This document shows, piece by piece, positions 50,504-61,016 of a stretch of DNA of 64,000 bases. Where the stretch lies: positions 1 to 64,000 of the forward strand of contig MKJV01000087.1 in NCBI GenBank assembly GCA_001942185.1. The letters run 5' to 3'. Source of the DNA: Pseudonocardia sp. CNS-004. Its GTDB lineage: Bacteria > Actinomycetota > Actinomycetes > Mycobacteriales > Pseudonocardiaceae. Position 1 is the stretch's first letter; the number at the start of each line of letters is the position of its first letter. Both the position numbers and the translations under genes were made by a program. Under the pieces are notes generated by a model. That model ran no database searches. It worked only from the letters and a program-made list of their open reading frames with translations, and was not told the origin of the DNA.

Positions 50504-53500
50504 CTTCCAGGTCGCCCTCGGTTTCGAGGTAGGCTGGCGCAGGGCGTCGAGCGTGGCCTGCCCGGGGTGCTCCCACAGGTTGCGGTCGGCGGCCTCCAGC
50601 AGCCGCTCGACCATCCCGTGCAACGCCCACGGGTTCGACCCGTCGAGGAACTTGCGGTTCACCGGGTCCAGCACGTACTCGCCCGCGAGCTTCTCGTACT
50701 GCCAGTCGGCGACGACGCCGGTGGTGGCGTCCCAGCCGAACAGGTAGTCGACGGTGGCGGCCATCTCGAACGCGCCCTTGTAGCCGTGCCGGCGCATGGC
50801 CTCCATCCAGCGCGGGTTCACCACGCGGGCCCGGAAGACCCGCGCGGTCTCCTCGTGCAGCGTGCGGGTGCGCACGGCCTCGGGCCGCGTGGAGTCGCCG
50901 ACGTAGGCGGCGGGCGCCTTGCCCGTCAGCGCGCGGACCGTGGCCACCATGCCGCCGTGGTACTGGTAGTAGTCGTCGGAGTCGGCGATGTCGTGCTCGC
51001 GGGTGTCGGTGTTCTTGGCCGCCACCGCGATCCGCCGGTACGCGGCCTCCATCGCGCCGCGCGCGGGCACCCCGTCCACGCCGCGGCCGTACGCGTAGCC
51101 GCCCCAGGTGCTGTAGACCTCGGCGAGGTCGGCGTCGTCGCGCCAGTTGCGCGACTCCACCAGCTGCAGCAGGCCCGCCCCGTACGTACCCGGCTTCGAA
51201 CCGAAGATCCGCATCGGCCGGTCCTCGCCCGCGGCGTGCGCGCGCACGAAGTTCTGCTCGGCGGGCTCGTCGAGGCGGGCGACGAGCTGCACCGCGTCGT
51301 CGAGCAGGGCCAGTACGTGCGGGAACGCGTCGCGGAAGAAGCCGGAGATGCGCACGGTGACGTCGATGCGGGGCCGGCCCAGCTCGGCGAGGTCGATCAC
51401 CTCGAGGGTCGTGACGCGGCGGCTCGCCTCGTCCCACACCGGCCGGACGCCGAGCAGCGCCAGCACCTCGGCCACGTCGTCGCCGGACGTGCGCATGGCA
51501 CTGGTGCCCCACACCGACAGCCCGACGCTGCGCGGGTGCTCGCCGTGCTCCTCGACGTAGCGGGCCACCAGCGACTCGGCCATCGCCTGCCCGGTCTCCC
51601 ACGCCAGCCGCGACGGCACCGCCTTCGGGTCGACGGAGTAGAAGTTGCGGCCCGTGGGCAGCACGTTGACCAGCCCGCGCAGCGGCGAACCGGACGGGCC
51701 CGCCGGGATGAACCCGCCGTCGAGGGCGTGCAGGATGCGCTGGATCTCCTGGTCGGTGGCGTCCAGGCGCGGGACGATCTCCGACGCGGCGAACCGCAGG
51801 ACATCGGTGACGACGGCGGAATCGACGACTGGCGACTCGACGCCGCGCGCTGCGACGACCCGCTCGGCCGCACCCGGGGCCCAGCCGGCGGCCTCCATGT
51901 CGGCGACGAGGGCGTGAGCGAGCGCCTCGACCTCGTCGACGCGGGCCTTCGGGGCGTCCTCCGCCAGTCCGAGCGCCTCGCGCAGGCCAGGCAGGTTCTG
52001 CTCGCCGCCCCACATCTGGCGGGCGCGCAGCATGGCGAGCACCAGGTCGACGCGCACGTCAGCGGCCGGGGCGGCGCCGAGCACGTGCAGGCCGTCGCGG
52101 ATCTGGACGTCCTTGATCTCGCACAGCCAGCCGTCGACGTGCAGGATCATGTCGTCGAAGGCGTCCTCGTCGGGACGGTCGGCGAGCCCCAGGTCGTGGT
52201 CCATCTTCGCGGCCTGCATCAGCGTCCAGATCTGCTGGCGGATCGCCGGCAGCTTGGCCGGGTCGAGCGCGGCGATGCTGGCGTGCTCGTCGAGGAGCTG
52301 CTCGAGCCGGGCGATGTCGCCGTAGGTCTCGGCGCGGGCCATCGGGGGATGAGGTGGTCCACCAGCGTGGCGTGCGCGCGCCGCTTGGCCTGGGTGCCTC
52401 GCCGGGGTCGTTCACCAGGAACGGGTACACCAGCGGCAGGTCGCCCAGCGCCGCGTCGGTGCCGCAGGAGGCGCTCATCCCCATCGTCTTGCCGGGCAGC
52501 CACTCCAGGTTGCCGTGCTTGCCCAGGTGCACGATCGCGTCGGCGCCGAACCCGCCGTCCTCCCGCGCCGCGGCGAGGTAGCGGTAGGCGCCCAGGTAGT
52601 GGTGCGACGGGGGAAGGTCCGGGTCGTGGTAGATCGCCACCGGGTTCTCCCCGAACCCGCGCGGCGGCTGCACCATCAGCAGCACGTTCCCCGCGGCCAG
52701 TGCGGCCACGACGATGTGCCCGTCGTCGACGTAGAGCTCGCCCGGCGCCGCCCCCCAGTGCTCCTCGACGCTCGCGCGCAGGTCGGCGGGCAGCCCGGCG
52801 TACCAGGCGCGGTAGCGCTCCGCGGAGATCCGGATCGGGTTGCCCGACAGCTGCTCCTCGGTGAGCCAGTCCGGGTCCTGCCCGCCCGCGGCGATCAGGG
52901 CGTGCATCAGGCGTCGCCGTCGCCCGCCGCGACCCCGGGCAGCTCGCCGACGTCGTACCCGGCCGCGGCCATGGTCTGCAGCAGCGCCACCGCGCTGGCC
53001 GGGGTGTCCAGGCCGACGGCGTTGCCGATGCGGGCGTGCTTGGTGGGGTACGCCGAGAGCATCAGCACGATGCGCTTGTCGGCGTTCGGGATGTGGCGCA
53101 GCCGGGCGTGGCGCACCGCGATCCCGGCCACGCGGGCGGCCCGCTCCGGGTCGGGAACGTAGACCGTCAGCCCGTCGGCGTCGAACTCCTTGAACGAGAA
53201 CGGCACCGTGATCAGCCGGCCGTCGAACTCGGGGACGGCCACCTGCGTGGCGACGTCGAGCGGGGACAGCCCGTCGTCGTTCTCGGCCCAGCTGTCGCGG
53301 CTGCTGGTCAGGCAGAGCCCCTGCAGGATCGGCACGTCGAGCGCGGCGAGCTCGGCGACGTCCCACTCCTCGTCGTCGCCGCCCGCCGAGGCGCTCGCGG
53401 GCTTCGTGCCCCCGGCGGCCAGCACCGTGACGACCATGGCGTCGGCGGCGGCCAGCGTGCGCAGCAGCGCGGGCTCGGCCTGCCGCAGCGACGCGCAGTA

Positions 53501-54082
53501 CACCGGCAGCGGGCGCGCGCCGGCGTCCTCGAGCGCGGAGCACAACGCCTCGACGTAGGTGGTGTTGCCGGCGAGCTGCTGCGCGCGGTAGTAGAGGACG
53601 GCGACGACGGGCCCGTCCACCGGCCGCGCGTCGCGCTCCAGGACCCCCCAGGCAGGCAGCTCGATCGGCGGGTCGAACCCGTGTCCGGTGAGCAGCAGCG
53701 TGTCGGAGAGGAACGCGTGCAGCTGCGCGAGGTTGGCCGGGCCGCCCTGCGCGAGGTAGGTGTGCGCCTGCGCGGCCACACCCGCCGGCACCGTCGACCG
53801 CTCCATCATCTCCGCGTCGGGGGCCTGCTCACCGCCGAGCGCCACCACCGGCAGCCCCGACGCACGCATCTCGGCCAGCCCGTCGGGCCACGTGCGGCTG
53901 CCACCGAGGATCCGCACCACCACGACATCGGCGCCCGCCAGCAGCGCCGGGAGATCGTCGACGGGAGTGCGGGACGGGTTGGCGAGCCGGAAGGCGGCAC
54001 CCGATGCGCGCGCCGACAGCAGGTCGGTGTCCGAGGTGGACAACAGCACGACGGTAGGAGTGCCCGGGACGTGGGGGCCCAT
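50496..54082 (-). CDS. cobN: Cobaltochelatase subunit CobN, frameshifted
   Basis: This large chain of about 1,196 aa starts at ATG 54082 (MGPHVPGTPTVVLLSTSDTDLLSARAS). It has the characteristic segments VAVLYYRAQQLAGNTTYVEAL, LSAYPTKHARIGNAVGLDTP, HLGKHGNLEWLPGKTMGMS and IFGSKPGTYGAGLLQLVESRNWR, and a C-terminal NRKFLDGSNPWALHGMVERLLEAADR. Breaks near 52912, 52400, 52345 and 50535 each cost one G or C. CobN is the large subunit of the aerobic, ATP-dependent cobaltochelatase that inserts cobalt into hydrogenobyrinate diamide; cobS and cobT are not in the window (actinobacteria often use ChlD/ChlI-like proteins instead). A cobalamin riboswitch lies upstream. Confidence 0.96.
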
Positions 54083-54130
54083 GAAGTGCCTTCCTCCCGA
54101 TCCTCGTCGGGGGCCGAAGGGTCGCGGCGG

Positions 54131-54305
54131 GCGGGGCAGTGTCCTGGCTCCCGGATCGTCGCGCGCCCCGGCCTTCCGGGCGCCGTCGAAGTGTGCCCGT
54201 GGCCGTCGGCGGGGTCTGCTCCCCGGTGACAGTGGCGGGACCGCGCCGGACTCGCACCGGCTTCCTGGCCCCGCTCGCCGTATTCGGTTGTGGTTCGCGC
54301 CAACT
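54131..54305 (-). ncRNA. Cobalamin riboswitch controlling cobN-cobF
   Basis: On the minus strand the conserved B12 box is clear: GCCGGTGCGAGTCCGGCGC followed by GGTCCCGCCACTG (plus-strand coordinates 54230-54265). The 3' end has GCCAGGACACTGC (54136-54148), the usual closing motif. The upstream arm with GAACCACAACCG completes the fold; outer limits are approximate. It sits in the 5' leader of cobN, about 50 bases before the start codon, and would shut the cobN-cobF unit when adenosylcobalamin is plentiful. The divergent cobG operon is not under this RNA, as the RNA is read only from the minus strand. Confidence 0.92.
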
Positions 54306-54438
54306 CTCGGTGGTACCGCCGCACCCGTCAAGCGCGGGTGACGGTCCCCTCGCCGAAGGCCGGGCAGCGGTCCCACCGACCAGTGGGCTACCTCGTACTT
54401 CGGGGCGAGGGCTGGGGCGGTGTGCTTAGAGTGTCGCG
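54306..54438. promoter_or_regulatory. Divergent promoter region of cobN and cobG
   Basis: These bases lie between the 5' end of the riboswitch and the cobG start, and should hold both promoters. GTGCTTAGAGTGTCGCG just before the cobG GTG may contain its -10 region. No second B12 box is present on the plus strand. Confidence 0.4.
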
Positions 54439-55457
54439 GTGCCCATCCGCCCCGACGCATGCCCCGGCGTGTTCGCGCTGCACGACGCCGCCGACGGCGC
54501 GCTCGCCCGGGTGCGGCTGCCCGGAGGTGCGGTCGACGCCGCGGCGCTGCGGGTTCTGGCCGGCTGCGCGGAGGATCTCGGTGACGGCGCGCTGCACCTG
54601 ACCTCGCGCGGCAACGTGCAGCTGCGCGGCTGCGCCGCGACGACCCGCGGCTGGCGCGGCGGCTCACGGCCGCGGGGTTGCTGCCCTCACCCGCGCACGA
54701 GCGGGCGCGCAACGTCCTCGCCTCCCCGCTGTCCGGCATCACCGGCGGCCTCGCCGACGTCCGTGACCTCGCGCCGGCCCTGGACCGCGGGCTGTGCGCG
54801 CGTCCGGAGCTGGCCGCGCTGCCCGGCCGGTTCCTGTTCGCCATCGACGACGGCCGCGACGACGTGGCGGGCGAGAAGCCGGACCTGTGCTGGCAGGCGA
54901 CCTCCCCCGAGGAGGGGGTCCTGCGGATCGCGGGCAGCCCGGTGGCACGGGTGGCGATCGGCGACGCGGTCGGGGCGCTCCTGGATGCCGCCACCGAACT
55001 GCTGGCCGGGGCGCAGGAGAGCTCCGTTCCCGAACGCGCGGCGGAGGCCACGGGCGGCCCACGGGTCGGGCGCGTGAGCGGTGCGCTCGTCTGTGCCCCG
55101 GTCCTCGGGGAGATGTCGGTGGCGCAGGTGTGCACGCTCGCGGACAGCGCCGCCCGGGTGCTGGTCACGCCGTGGCGGACGGTCGTGGTGCCCGGTGCGG
55201 ACGCCGCGGTGGAGGCACGGCTGGTCGCGGCCGGGTTCGTGACCGACCCCGCTCGCCGGTGCCGCTGGTGAGCGCGTGCGCGGGCGGCCGGGGTGTGCCA
55301 AGGCGCTCGCCGACGTGCGCGCCGACGCCGTGCGGGCCTCGCGGCAGGCCGGTTCCGCGAGCGCGTGCACCTGTCGGGCTGCGCGCGGCGCTGCGGGTCC
55401 CCGCACGGGCCGCACCGCGCGCTCGTCGCGGACGCCGACGGGAGGTACTCGGGATGA
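54439..55457 (+). CDS. cobG: Precorrin-3B synthase CobG, frameshifted
   Basis: From GTG 54439, [30 protein letters not shown] and [14 protein letters not shown] match the ferredoxin-like half of nitrite/sulfite reductases, to which CobG belongs. After breaks near 54645, 55260, 55290 and 55365 (each one base), the chain regains the LVSACAG and [17 protein letters not shown] parts. It ends in [19 protein letters not shown], the 4Fe-4S/sirohaem-type cysteine motif. Repaired length is about 340 aa. CobG hydroxylates precorrin-3A with oxygen to precorrin-3B, so the pathway here is the aerobic one. The stop overlaps the cobH ATG. Confidence 0.92.
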
Positions 55458-56092
55458 CGGCCCGGGAGTACGTCCGCGACGGTGCCGAGATCTACCGGCG
55501 TTCGTTCGCCACGATCCGCGCCGAGGCCGACCTGGACCGGCTGCCGCCCGACCTGGCGACCGTCGCGGTGCGGATGATCCACGCGTCCGGCCAGGTCGAC
55601 CTCGTCGACGACATCGCCCACTCCCCCGCCGTGGTCACCGCGGCGCGGTCTGCGCTGCAGGCCGGCGCGCCGATCCTGTGCGACGCCGCGATGGTCGCCT
55701 CGGGTGTCACGGCGGCCCGGCTACCGGCCGGCAACGAGGTCGTCTGCACGCTGCGCGACCCGCGGGTGCCCCCGCTCGCGGCGCAGCTGGGCACGACCCG
55801 CAGCGCGGCGGCCCTCGAGCTGTGGCGCGAACGGCTCGGCGGCGCGGTCGTCGCGATCGGGAACGCGCCGACGGCCCTGTTCCACCTGCTCGACATGATC
55901 GACGCCGGGGCGCCGCGCCCGGCCGCGGTGCTGGGGATCCCGGTGGGCTTCATCGGCGCCGCCGAGTCGAAGGACGAGCTGGCCGCCCGCACCGACCTGG
56001 AGTTCCTCGTGGTGCGCGGCAGGCGCGGCGGGTCGGCGATCACCGCGGCGGCGGTGAACGCGCTGGCCCGCGAGGAGGAGATCCTGCCGTGA
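55454..56092 (+). CDS. cobH: Precorrin-8X methylmutase
   Basis: This intact 212-aa protein starts in an ATGA overlap with cobG. It has [19 protein letters not shown], with the catalytic His, [18 protein letters not shown] and [19 protein letters not shown]. CobH moves a methyl group from C11 to C12 in precorrin-8X to give hydrogenobyrinate. It overlaps the next gene in a GTGA junction. Confidence 0.96.
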   Translation: MTAREYVRDGAEIYRRSFATIRAEADLDRLPPDLATVAVRMIHASGQVDLVDDIAHSPAVVTAARSALQAGAPILCDAAMVASGVTAARLPAGNEVVCTLRDPRVPPLAAQLGTTRSAAALELWRERLGGAVVAIGNAPTALFHLLDMIDAGAPRPAAVLGIPVGFIGAAESKDELAARTDLEFLVVRGRRGGSAITAAAVNALAREEEILP

Positions 56093-57581
56093 CCGGAACG
56101 CTGTACGGGGTCGGGGTGGGGCCCGGCGACCCCGAGCTGATGACGCTGAAGGCGGTCCGGCTGATCGCCGCCGCCGACGTGATCGCCTACCACGCGGCCC
56201 GCCACGGCCGGTCGGTCGCGCGCGGGATCGCCGCGGCGCACCTGCACGCAGGCCAGGTGGAGGAGGTGCTGGTCTACCCCGTCACCACGGAGGCCACCGA
56301 CCATCCCGGCGGATACCAGGCGCCATCGACGAGTTCTACGCCGACGCCGCCCGACGCCTCGCCGCGCACCTGGACGCCGGGCGCGACGTGGTGCTGCTCG
56401 CCGAGGGCGACCCGCTCTTCTACGGCTCCTACATGCACATGCACAAGCGGCTCGCGCCGCGCTACCGCACCGAGGTCGTCCCCGGCGTCACGTCGGTGAG
56501 CGCGGCCTCGGCGGCGCTGCGCCAGCCGCTGGTGGAGCGCGACGAGGTGCTCACCGTGCTGCCCGGCACGCTGCCGCGCGAGGAGCTGGCGCGGCGGCTG
56601 GCCGACACCGACTCCGCCGCGGTGCTGAAACTGGGCCGCACGTTCGAGACCGTGCGCGATGCGGTCACCGACGCCGGTCGCCGCGCGTTCTACGTGGAGC
56701 GGGCCACGACGGACGCCCAGCGCACCGCGGACCTCGCCGACGTCGACCCGGCGTCGGTGCCCTACTTCTCGATCGCGCTGGTGCCGGGCGCGGTGGCCGC
56801 AGCACCGCCCACCGAGGCGGTCGGGACCGGCGGCGGCACCGGCGAGGTGGTGGTCGTCGGCACCGGGCCCGCGGGCCGGGACTGGATGACGCCGCAGGTC
56901 ACGGCGGTGCTCGCGGCCGCCGACGACCTCGTCGGCTACGGCCCCTACCTCGACCGCGTGCCGCCCAACCCGCGCCAGAACAGGTACCCGAGCGACAACC
57001 GCGCCGAGGCCGACCGGGCGGCGCACGCGCTGGACCTCGCCGCGTCCGGCAGGCGGGTGGCCGTGGTGTCCGCGGGCGATCCGGGCGTCTTCGCGATGGC
57101 CGCCGCGGTGCTCGAGGTGGCGGCGCAGGAGAAGTACACGCAGGTGGCGGTGCGGGTGCTGCCGGGCGTCACGGCGTCGAGCGCGGTGGCCGCCGCGGTC
57201 GGCGCGCCGCTGGGCCACGACCACGCCGTGATCTCGCTGTCGGACCGGCTCAAGCCGTGGGACGTCGTCGTGGCCCGCCTGGTGGCCGCCGCCCGCGCCG
57301 ACCTGGCGATCGCGATCTACAACCCGCGCTCGAAGGCCCGGCCGTGGCAGGTGGGGGCCGCGCGCGACGTCCTGCTGGAGCACCGCGCCCCGGACACCCC
57401 GGTCGTCGTCGGGCGGGACGTCGGCGGGCCGGGCGAACGCGTCACCGTCACGACGCTGGCCGAGCTGGACCCCGAGCAGGTCGACATGCGCACGCTGCTG
57501 ATCATCGGCGCGTCCACGACGAAGGTGGTCACGCGCGGTGCGACGACGACGGTGTTCACCCCACGCCACCACCCGGGCTGA
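56089..57581 (+). CDS. cobIJ: Bifunctional precorrin-2 C20- / precorrin-3B C17-methyltransferase (CobIJ), frameshifted
   Basis: The CobI half begins [26 protein letters not shown] and has [20 protein letters not shown] and [19 protein letters not shown]. The CobJ half starts near 56845 with [20 protein letters not shown] and has [21 protein letters not shown] and [23 protein letters not shown] single G is missing near 56322 ([11 protein letters not shown]). The fused length of about 497 aa is usual in actinobacteria. The two SAM-dependent activities are adjacent steps around the CobG reaction, consistent with gene order cobG-cobH-cobIJ. Confidence 0.95.
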
Positions 57582-57594
57582 GCCACCTCCGAAC

Positions 57595-57645
57595 TGCAAT
57601 CTGACGGTTGCACTATGGCGGGTGATGTGCAATCGTCTAGTTGCA
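57595..57645. promoter_or_regulatory. Twin ArsR-type operators before the SRPBCC-arsR operon
   Basis: Two copies of TGCAA-N8-TTGCA lie at 57595-57612 and 57628-57645. Both are 18 bases, and their starts are 33 bases apart, about three helical turns. They stand 20 bases before the SRPBCC start and just after cobIJ. The spacing and arms suit an ArsR-family dimer, most likely the product of the second gene of the operon. Confidence 0.75.
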
Positions 57646-57665
57646 CAACACCGGGAGGGAACGCC

Positions 57666-58160
57666 ATGAACGACACCACGTACACCGAGGCGGAGCTGGC
57701 CGAGCTCGACAGCATCGCCCGCCAGATCGACATCGACGCGCCGGCCGATCGAGTGTGGGAACTCATCGCACGGCCCGGCTGGTACGTCAACGACGGCACC
57801 GTCGAGGACGAGCCCGACCTGCGGTACGAGGGCGACGTCGCGGTCGTGACGCAACCGGGAGTCGGGGAGTTCCGGTTCCGGACCGTGCAGCTGGACAAGC
57901 CGCGCTACGCCGCATTCCGTTGGCTGGGCACACCGTTCCGCCCCGTCACCGAGGGGACGCTCGTCGAGTTCTGGATCGATGAGCGTGCCAGCGGCGGGGT
58001 GACGCTGCGCGTCCTCGAGAGCGGGTTCTCCACCCTCTCCGACGACGCGGCGACCTGGCTGCAGGAACGCGAGGGCAACGACCGCGGCTGGACGGCGGAG
58101 CTGGCTGCCGGGAAGGCGTTCGTCGAGTCCGGGGCGGCGCACGCAGACACGGGGTCATGA
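57666..58160 (+). CDS. SRPBCC (START/AHSA1-like) domain protein
   Basis: This intact 164-aa protein starts at ATG 57666 after GGGAGGGAACG. IARQIDIDAPADRVWELIARPGWYVNDG and YAAFRWLGTPFRPVTEGTLVEFWID match the ligand-binding SRPBCC fold of the AHSA1 group. A TLRVLESGFSTL strand and a long C-terminal helix close the hydrophobic pocket. It is encoded with an ArsR regulator, a very common pair in actinomycetes, but its ligand and reaction are unknown. Confidence 0.88.
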   Translation: MNDTTYTEAELAELDSIARQIDIDAPADRVWELIARPGWYVNDGTVEDEPDLRYEGDVAVVTQPGVGEFRFRTVQLDKPRYAAFRWLGTPFRPVTEGTLVEFWIDERASGGVTLRVLESGFSTLSDDAATWLQEREGNDRGWTAELAAGKAFVESGAAHADTGS

Positions 58161-58229
58161 GCGAGCTTGCGAGCGAATCAATGTCACAGCGCCTGCGCGA
58201 AGCGCCGGCCGAGCGCAGCGAGCCGAGCG
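58157..58229 (+). repeat. Short GAGCGA-rich junction repeat
   Basis: Repeated GAGCGAGC, GCGAGCGA and GAGCGCAGCGAGCC units fill the gap between the SRPBCC stop and the arsR start. One frame through it is open (MSELASESMSQRLREAP...), which can mislead start calling. It looks like a short repeat of non-coding origin. Confidence 0.45.
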
Positions 58230-58571
58230 ATGAGCGCGCCGGACCTCCCGACCATGTGCGCCGCGCTGAGCGACCCGACCCGCTGGGAGATCCTCACGCG
58301 GCTCGGGCAGGGCGCGATGTCGGCCTCCGCACTGGCCCGGGTCCTCCCGGTGAGCAGGCAGGCCATCGGCAAGCACCTCGAGGTGCTGCGTGAGGTCGGG
58401 CTCGTCGAACCAGAGCAGCGCGGGCGCGAGGTCGTCTTCCTCGTCGTCGGCGCCCGGCTGAGCTCGCTCGCCCGGGAGCTGGACCGGATCGGCCGGTCCT
58501 GGGAGAGCCGCCTGCTGTCGATCAAGCAACTGGCCGAGCAGCCCGACCAGGACCCGCCGCCTCGGCCCTGA
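58230..58571 (+). CDS. ArsR family transcriptional regulator
   Basis: This intact 113-aa protein starts at ATG 58230 (MSAPDLPTMCAALSDPTRWEILTRLGQG). The winged HTH is SASALARVLPVSRQAIGKHLEVLREVGLVEPEQRGREVVF. No metal-binding Cys pair is present in the recognition helix, so it belongs to the metal-independent ArsR group that accompanies SRPBCC genes. An upstream in-frame start through the repeat is less likely. It probably represses its own operon at the twin operators. Confidence 0.9.
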   Translation: MSAPDLPTMCAALSDPTRWEILTRLGQGAMSASALARVLPVSRQAIGKHLEVLREVGLVEPEQRGREVVFLVVGARLSSLARELDRIGRSWESRLLSIKQLAEQPDQDPPPRP

Positions 58572-58696
58572 TCGCCACACCTACCTCCCTCAACCGCGTC
58601 TCCGCGTCGAAGCCGCATGCGCTTCGCCGCGCGACTCCGCATGCCGCAAATCCCTTCCACGACAAGAGAAGACGACGAGATCGGCAGGTACCAGAC

Positions 58697-60148
58697 ATGT
58701 CCATCCAGGCCGTCGAGACGAACATCGGCACCCGTCCCGCGGAGGAACAACGGATCACCACACCGAGCGAGCGCGCTCCGGCGACGCGGGCCGGACGGGG
58801 GTTCGTGCTCGCCCTGGTCTGCGCCGCCGTGGCGATCGTGGGCATCGACGGGGCCATCGTGAACGTGGCGCTGGCCTCGATCCAGCACGACCTCGGTGTC
58901 GATTACGGCACGCTGCAGTGGGTGGTGGTGGCCTACGGCCTGCTACTGGGCGGGTTCCTCCTGCTCGGCGGGCGGATGGCCGACCAGCTGGGACGGCGAC
59001 GCGTCTTCCTGACCGGCATCGCCATCTTCACGGGTGCCTCGCTCCTGGCCGGGATCGCACAGCACGCCGGTCTGTTGATCGTGGCGCGTGGGGTCCAGGG
59101 AGTCGGTGCGGCGCTCATCGTGCCGGCAGCGTTGTCGCTGCTCGCCGTCACGTTCGCGGAAGGACCCGACCGCGACCGCGCCGTGGGCCTCTTCGGAGCC
59201 GTCGACGGAGTGGCCGCGTCAGCCGGCGTCGTCGTGGGCGGGCTGCTGGCCGCCGGTCTGGGCTGGCGCTGGGCGTTCCTCATCCACGTGCCGGTCGGGA
59301 TGGCGCTGCTCGTGGCCGCACTCGTGTTCCTGTCCGCGGATCGGGCCGATGAGCGTGCGCCGCGCCTCGACGTCGCCGGAGCCATCACGGTGACGGGTGG
59401 CCTGCTGGTGTTCGTCTACGCATTGCACCACGCTGCGGGCCACGGCTGGTTCACCTGGTCCACCCTGGCCCTGTTCACTGCGGCCGCTGCGCTGCTGGCC
59501 GTGTTCCTCCGGATCGAGGCACGTGCCGCCGCCCCGCTCGTGCCCTCCGCCATGCTGCGGAACCGCACACGGCTGATCGCGAACCTGACCGCGTTCCTCG
59601 CGTTCTCCGCGCTGCTGTCGTTCATCTTCATCGGCTCGCTGTTGATGCAGCACGTGCTGGGCTACTCGCCGGCGATCGCGGGCGTGGCGTGGCTGGCCAC
59701 GACGCCACCATCTTCGTGGCGGCCATGGCGGGCACGCGGCTCGTCGCCCGGGTCGGGGGGCGCAGGCTGCTGATCACCGGTCTGTCGCTGGTCGCCCTCG
59801 GGGCGTTCTGGCTGTCGCGAGTCCCCGCTGACGCCGGTTACGTCACGGACCTGCTGCCCGCCTTCCTGTTCGCCGGGGTCGGCTTCGGGTGCTGTGGGCC
59901 CGCTCTGCAGCTCGGCGCTGTCCGGGGTATCGCGATCGGATGCGGGGCTGGCGTCCGGCCTCGTGGAGACGTCGCGCGAGATCGGCGGCGCGGCCGGCGT
60001 CGCCGCGGTGTCGACGGTGCTCCTCACGGGCTCCGACCTCGACAACTTCTACGCCGCCTTCACGGTCGCGCGCCTCGCCGTCCTCGGCGTGGTCGTCGCG
60101 ACCGCCGGATTCGCACGGGCCGCCGTGCGGGAAGGAGAGACGTCATGA
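58697..60148 (+). CDS. MFS transporter, DHA2 (EmrB/QacA) type, frameshifted
   Basis: From ATG 58697 a hydrophilic head of about 35 residues leads into helix 1 (VLALVCAAVAIVGIDGAIVNVAL), the DHA2-type start. The loop motif GGRMADQLGRRRVFLTG and the antiporter motif C region (GAVDGVAASAGVVVGGLLAAGLGWRWAFLI) are clear. Breaks near 59700 and 59925 divide the last third; the chain ends FTVARLAVLGVVVATAGFARAAVREGETS. After repair it has about 484 aa and 12-14 helices. It probably exports a small toxic or drug-like molecule. It is coupled to the DUF899 gene by ATGA and lies downstream of arsR. Confidence 0.9.
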
Positions 60149-61005
60149 ACGGGGAGTCCTGCTGCGGTGGTTCGGAACACGCCGGCTCGAGCGGCACCTC
60201 AGCCGGGGCGGCGGGCGCACTGCCCGTGCCGGCGGTCGTCGACCGGGCCGTCTTCCAGGCGGAGCTCGACAGGCTGCGGCTCCGCGAGAAGGCACACACC
60301 CGGGAGGGCGACGCGATCGCCGCGGCCCGCCGTCGCCTGCCGATGGTCGAGGTCGACGCCGACCTCGAACTGCTCGGCCCCCACGGGACGACCACCCTGC
60401 TCGACGCGTTCGAGGGCCGCCGTCAGCTCATCGCCTACTACTTCATGTGGTGGCCCGGCCGGCCCGCGCCCGAGCAGTGCGAAGGCTGCACGTTGTTCCT
60501 CGGCCAGGTCGCCGACCTGTCCCTCCTGCACTCCCGGGACATCACCTACGCCGTCTTCAGCCAGGGCCGCAACACCGCGTTCGGCCCCGCCGACCCACAG
60601 GTGTCCTACGACGAGAGCCTCCGCTACCGCGACTTCATGGGCTGGGACATGCCCTGGTACTCGGCGCAGCCCTCCCTCGACGCGCTACTCGTCGGTCGCG
60701 AGATGGGCTTGTTCCACCTCGTGTGCTACCTGCGGGACGGCGACCGCGTCTTCGAGACCTACTGGACGAAACGCCGCGGCGTGGAGGCCATGGACCACAG
60801 CTACTCGCTCATGGACCTCACCGCCCACGGACGCCAGGAAGCGTGGGAGGACTCACCCACCGGCCGGCCACAGCACTGCTCCATGAGGACCGACGGCGGC
60901 CCGCCCACGTGGCCGCCGGCATCGCAGGAGGGGGGCGGACGTCCCATCGCCCAGTGGGCACGTGTGGAAGCGGGTCATTCCGACGACCTCAGCGCCGGGC
61001 GGTGA
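60145..61005 (+). CDS. DUF899 (thioredoxin-like) family protein
   Basis: This intact 286-aa protein has the pattern LRLREKAHTREGDAIAAARRRLPMVEVDADLELLGPHG, then LIAYYFMWWPGRPAPEQCEGCTLFLGQVADL and a late YSLMDLTAHGRQEAWEDSPTGRPQ, which define the DUF899 family. The Cys pair in EQCEGCTLF suggests a thioredoxin-like redox fold; the N-terminus has an additional CCGGSEH. Function is unknown. It is translationally coupled to the MFS transporter, and may modify or reduce the compound that is exported. Confidence 0.9.
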   Translation: MNGESCCGGSEHAGSSGTSAGAAGALPVPAVVDRAVFQAELDRLRLREKAHTREGDAIAAARRRLPMVEVDADLELLGPHGTTTLLDAFEGRRQLIAYYFMWWPGRPAPEQCEGCTLFLGQVADLSLLHSRDITYAVFSQGRNTAFGPADPQVSYDESLRYRDFMGWDMPWYSAQPSLDALLVGREMGLFHLVCYLRDGDRVFETYWTKRRGVEAMDHSYSLMDLTAHGRQEAWEDSPTGRPQHCSMRTDGGPPTWPPASQEGGGRPIAQWARVEAGHSDDLSAGR

Positions 61006-61016
61006 TCATCCAGCCG

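Noticed and set aside
54306-54438. Second cobalamin riboswitch in front of cobG
   Set aside because: No GCCGGTGCGAGTC-like box or GCCAGGACACTGC motif occurs on the plus strand of this region.
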